From: Steromphala cineraria
Taxonomy: Eukaryota; Mollusca; Gastropoda; Trochida; Trochidae
Assembly (NCBI GenBank): GCA_916613615.1
Contig: OU744725.1
Location: 71,828,868-71,892,867, forward strand
Reading direction: 5' to 3'
Length of the DNA stretch: 64,000 nucleotides
Part shown: positions 61,001 through 64,000 of the stretch, one piece after another
Layout of the letters: the number at the start of each line of letters is the position of its first letter
How positions within the stretch are numbered: the stretch's first letter is position 1
The notes under the pieces: model-generated
Told to the model about the DNA's origin: nothing
Databases searched by the model: none
The model's input: only the letters and a program-made list of their open reading frames with translations
Translations under genes and position numbers: made by a program

Positions 61001-62001
61001 AAATATGACGTCAGAAGGGAATCCTTCATGCGATTCCATTTGCGATGCGTCAAAAATAGGTGCAGCACCTATTTTCATCGCATCGGATCGCATCGCATTG
61101 ACGCATCGGTCATAGTGTGAGCGCTCTATGAAAAATACACGGTGTGCGTTTTTTTGACGCATCGCATGACGGATCGCAAGAAAATTCGGACGTAGTGTGT
61201 TTCCAGCCTACATAAAACCACTAACATCGATTTCTAACAGCTGTCAAACCATAAAGTCTAACAGTTTCATTAAAGTTGACACTATCCTTTCAATTAAGTT
61301 ACTGTTTAATCAATAAGTGAAATGTCCAATAAGTTACCATTCATGTCCGTGTGTACCATAACCTTTCATAATATTCAACACTATCATTTCTATTATTCAA
61401 ACTCGATATTGATAATACAAGATAATTACAAGATACATAATATGTATTGTCCTGTGACCGTATTTTTCCGGCAATCCGATTGGCCTAGAACCGGTCACGT
61501 GACAGTGGACAGAAAGTGATATTGACTTGACCCCGAGTTTCAAACAGGTATTGACCTCATCGCCAGATCATAATTGTATAATATCAAACAATACAACATA
61601 GATTCAAGAATTTGCCAATCCGGACATTATGTAACTTAAGATAACTAACACCGACGGTTATCGTAAAAATATATATCAAATATCTTAAATTCTTAAGATG
61701 CACATATTGAAGAGAAATAGCCACTTTGAATCAGTTTCAATTTTAAACTGCCTGTCCGTATGCTTTCTTCCTATGACAACTTGTAATATGTTATTAATCA
61801 TGTACATCTTACAGCTTTTAGCTTTCACACGTAAAAAATAATGACATATTTGTTTCGCACAACTCACCTAGTGCGTCCATCATAGTTTGGTGGTTGCTGA
61901 CGATGATGCAGGGCTTGTCTTTGGGTATTATGTTCTTCCCTCTTAGTTCTATCCTGATGCCCAAAACTCTTGTGAGCAAACTGCATGTTGGATAAGCCCA
62001 A
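54953..62001 (-). CDS. 1-acyl-sn-glycerol-3-phosphate acyltransferase, AGPAT/PlsC family (5' end missing)
   Basis: Exons 62001-61868, 59294-59116, 56523-56428, 56116-56044 and 55092-54953 join in frame with GT/AG junctions. The family transfers an acyl group from acyl-CoA to lysophosphatidate to make phosphatidate, at the ER or another endomembrane. Motif I is NHQTMMD (HX4D catalytic pair intact). Motif II region is GPVGLAFWLCGGIHINR. Motif III is IFPEGGF where the family has FPEGTR. Motif IV is IPIIPVVYSS. The C terminus reads LPQVSTEGLTHSDVPELTD and ends AAQS with TAG. About 60 N-terminal residues with a membrane anchor are missing; no convincing exon for them was found in 62002-64000. Introns contain TIR elements (56810-57875, 57886-58247, 60829-61208). 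Confidence 0.85.
56044..56116 (-). CDS. AGPAT exon with motif IV
   Basis: 73 nt, acceptor TTTTCTCATTCCAG, donor GTAAGT. It encodes IPIIPVVYSSFSNFFSEEDW and RFDS. Confidence 0.87.
56428..56523 (-). CDS. AGPAT exon with motif III (FPEGGF)
   Basis: 96 nt, phase 0 on both sides. It encodes IKLWIFPEGGFADKSRL, then FKKGAFNMAVQAQ. The Thr and Arg of the usual EGTR are replaced by Gly and Phe. Confidence 0.87.
56810..57875. mobile_element. 1.07-kb DNA element with 24-nt inverted termini, in AGPAT intron
   Basis: GGGCAAACTGACCGAGGTTC at the left and its complement at the right, each flanked by TA. The motif GGTTCGGACA recurs internally. No transposase frame, so non-autonomous. Confidence 0.75.
57886..58247. 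mobile_element. MITE-like inverted-repeat element in AGPAT intron
   Basis: AATCCTTGAATAATCGCC at the left and GGGGATTATTCAAGGAT at the right are inverted; several TTGAATAATC variants inside. Confidence 0.65.
59116..59294 (-). CDS. AGPAT exon with motif II
   Basis: 179 nt, donor GTAAGT. It encodes ISAFNLRSLTWLGRKENLFF, then GPVGLAFWLCGGIHINRNN to LKEKG. Confidence 0.86.
60829..61208. mobile_element. 380-nt MITE with long near-perfect TIRs
   Basis: GGCTGGAAACACACTACGTC at the left and its exact complement at the right; inverted similarity continues for about 50 nt (CGAATTTTCTTGCGATCCGT). TAC on both sides may be the target duplication. Confidence 0.8.
61868..62001 (-). CDS. AGPAT exon with motif I (HX4D)
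   Basis: 134 nt, acceptor TGTTTCTTTCAG, donor GTGAGT. It encodes WAYPTCSLLTRVLGIRIELR then PCIIVSNHQTMMDAL, with His and Asp of the acyltransferase dyad. Confidence 0.87.
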
Positions 62002-64000
62002 CTGAAAGAAACATAATTATGAATTGAGGATATTCATATGAGTGTACATGGCATACCATGATTACGACACGTGCACTTGAAAACTAATCAGTATTGCCCG
62101 ATAGATATCGATATACTCATATTTAGGCACGAGTGACGTAAACATAGTCTATAGACACGATTATAATATTCTGGTTATAACAGTATTCGCAAAAATTCAA
62201 GAAAATACTCAAAACCTACTTCTCATCCGTCGACATTAAATCTGCATTACTAATAATTTATACTTGCATGCGGTTCGGGATGAAGGTTAGCTATTGAGAA
62301 AATAAGTACATCACTTTGAAGAAAGATCTTTCGTCGAAATTTTGATATCACATTTACATTTTTTTATCATAAATAACATATTTACCTATTTCGACCCCCT
62401 GTAAAAAGGGCATAGCCCCCATGAAATTATAAACCCGACATGATTGCCCTCGTAGGTAATTAGGTTTCAAGTTAGACTGATCCATTGATCTAAGACATGT
62501 TTCATTCACCGATCGAGGCATACATGTAAAATTGTGTTATGTAAAATGTACATAATATAATCATCAGTTTATTATTTCCGAATGATAAATACCATTTAAA
62601 GTCAATTAAATTACAATCGGTAAACTACGATGGCAATTTGAGGTTTGAAAGTCGAAAACTGGACATTGAAAGGCGTCTAATAGGAAGAACAGTCCAGGAG
62701 TAGATATAGTGCTTGACAGGTTTCATACTTGTGATCACGTAAATTGGAAGTCGACAATGGCTTCTGAAAACAAAATATGCTTTTTTCGATTTTTATTGAA
62801 AACAAGTGATATAAGCTTTTCATTAGGCGATGGTTATGTGAAGATTTTTATAATTACGCAATCGTTTATGATCTTCCTTGCTTCCTTTCAAAGCCAAACT
62901 ATGTAAAAAAAACTAAAAACTGTCTAGTCTTCATTCAAAACTCTATATAGATTTGATCTTTCCGGTGAAAAATTATGTACTCTTGTGGGTAGGGACTTAC
63001 AGATTATCAGGATGGCAACAGACTTTAGGGTTTGACATTAACGTGATCAGATTTTAATTTGGAACGATCCAATTTGAAAATTTTCAAATTAATGTTTGGG
63101 AATACTATTATGAATATTTTATTAAATCATTTTATTGTGACTTCGTATATCTAGATACCATAATATATGTGATTTGTGATTCACTTGACATCTTAATGAG
63201 CATTATCACCCAATTAATACGGCAATTATGTCTTATTAATTATAAAATGTCACATATATGACTGCCATTTACGAGAAATTGTTGAACGTGATATGAATGC
63301 TTAATAGCTTACCTACTACATACATTAATTGTATGATGATATGTCTAAACTAAATTAGGGCAACACGCCTCGATCCAAGCTCCAACCACCTTAATTATCT
63401 AAAACCCTATGTTTACCTTTATATTTACTTGCATTGAACAATTAATGACCTATGGTATTTGAATTATTTTAACCATCATTCATTTCTGATATATATAAAC
63501 ATTATTTGTATATATATATAGGATCATGAAGTTATATTTAGCCCCTTAATATCCTTTTTTTGGCAATTAATTGCGTTTGTTTTGCATTTTAATTTATACG
63601 ATAAATAATTTGAACGATTTTTCTTAACTATCCTACTTGTGAAGTGGGTAAATATGATCACGAATATTTTTTTACAGTTATATATATCTACTCACTATGA
63701 TGATATTGAAAATATGAATGACATTTTAATCCTACATTGTGTTTGTAATTGATAAAGGTTATATGCGTTGGTAACTGTCGATAAATTTGCAAATAATACT
63801 TTGATAATTTAATCGACTACTTATGAAAGTATTTCAACCTGTGACAGCTGGGTCGAATAACTTCACGTGACGAGATGTGACGGTTGAAATCAATACGTCG
63901 CAGGATATCGAATTTCAGTCATCCTTTACTTCAACAAGATGAAATCAATATTGATCGAACACAGCCACGAGCCCAACACGCGACGTATCATCAACCTGAT
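62002..64000. other. Probable AGPAT first intron or 5' flank
   Basis: Very AT-rich. The only frame-compatible donor noticed is near 63691 (minus ATG...TCATCATA before GTGAGT, phase 2). It encodes just nine residues and no membrane anchor, so I do not accept it as the first exon. Confidence 0.4.

Overview
The window looks like nuclear DNA from an AT-rich invertebrate, most probably a marine mollusc. Coding sequence is split into exons with GT/AG introns. Intergenic and intronic DNA is packed with MITE-like inverted-repeat elements, 5'-truncated LINEs, Tc1 and Merlin transposase remnants and tRNA-derived SINE heads. One repeat, with GTGAGTGAG followed by ACGCCGC and GGCGGCGG, is of a kind I associate with molluscan genomes. 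The species cannot be told from the sequence.

All convincing genes are on the minus strand. Four are paralogous type I membrane proteins built on one plan: a signal-peptide exon of 46-55 nt, a ~350-375 nt exon with a Cys-rich N-terminal domain (SUEL/rhamnose-lectin-like cysteine pattern), one large uninterrupted exon with a Thr/Ser/Pro mucin stalk plus the transmembrane helix, and a very short exon for the cytoplasmic tail. Intron phases are 1-1-0 in every gene (1-1-1-0 in the one with an extra domain). I joined the exons by hand from splice sites and phase: gene 1 (9283 to 6177), gene 2 (21977 to 15221), gene 3 (38113 to 25245, with a 4.86-kb stalk exon made of two minisatellites) and gene 4 (48535 to 41818, with an additional CUB-like exon). 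Tail exons of genes 2, 3 and 4 share a motif [N/K]-R-V-x-P-[L/V], which supports the joins independently.

Gene 3 appears chimeric: its N-terminal exons resemble gene 4, while its transmembrane segment and tail resemble gene 2. Its large intron holds a decayed mucin exon with a different 26-residue repeat, broken by a Merlin DNA transposon and inverted-repeat elements. Between genes 1 and 2 a ~2-kb spacer is present twice (about 9.4-11.5 kb and 13.0-15.2 kb) in a way that suggests a fifth paralog once lay between the copies and was lost.

The right end (62001 down to 54953) carries the 3' five exons of a 1-acyl-sn-glycerol-3-phosphate acyltransferase (AGPAT/PlsC family) with an intact HX4D motif but an unusual FPEGGF in place of FPEGTR. 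Its 5' end was not found in the window.

The remaining DNA is mostly repeats: seven copies or fragments of a GGGGCAGTAGCACG-ended MITE, several near-perfect palindromes, two larger TIR elements and three LINE 3' ends. No rRNA, CRISPR array or functional tRNA was recognised.
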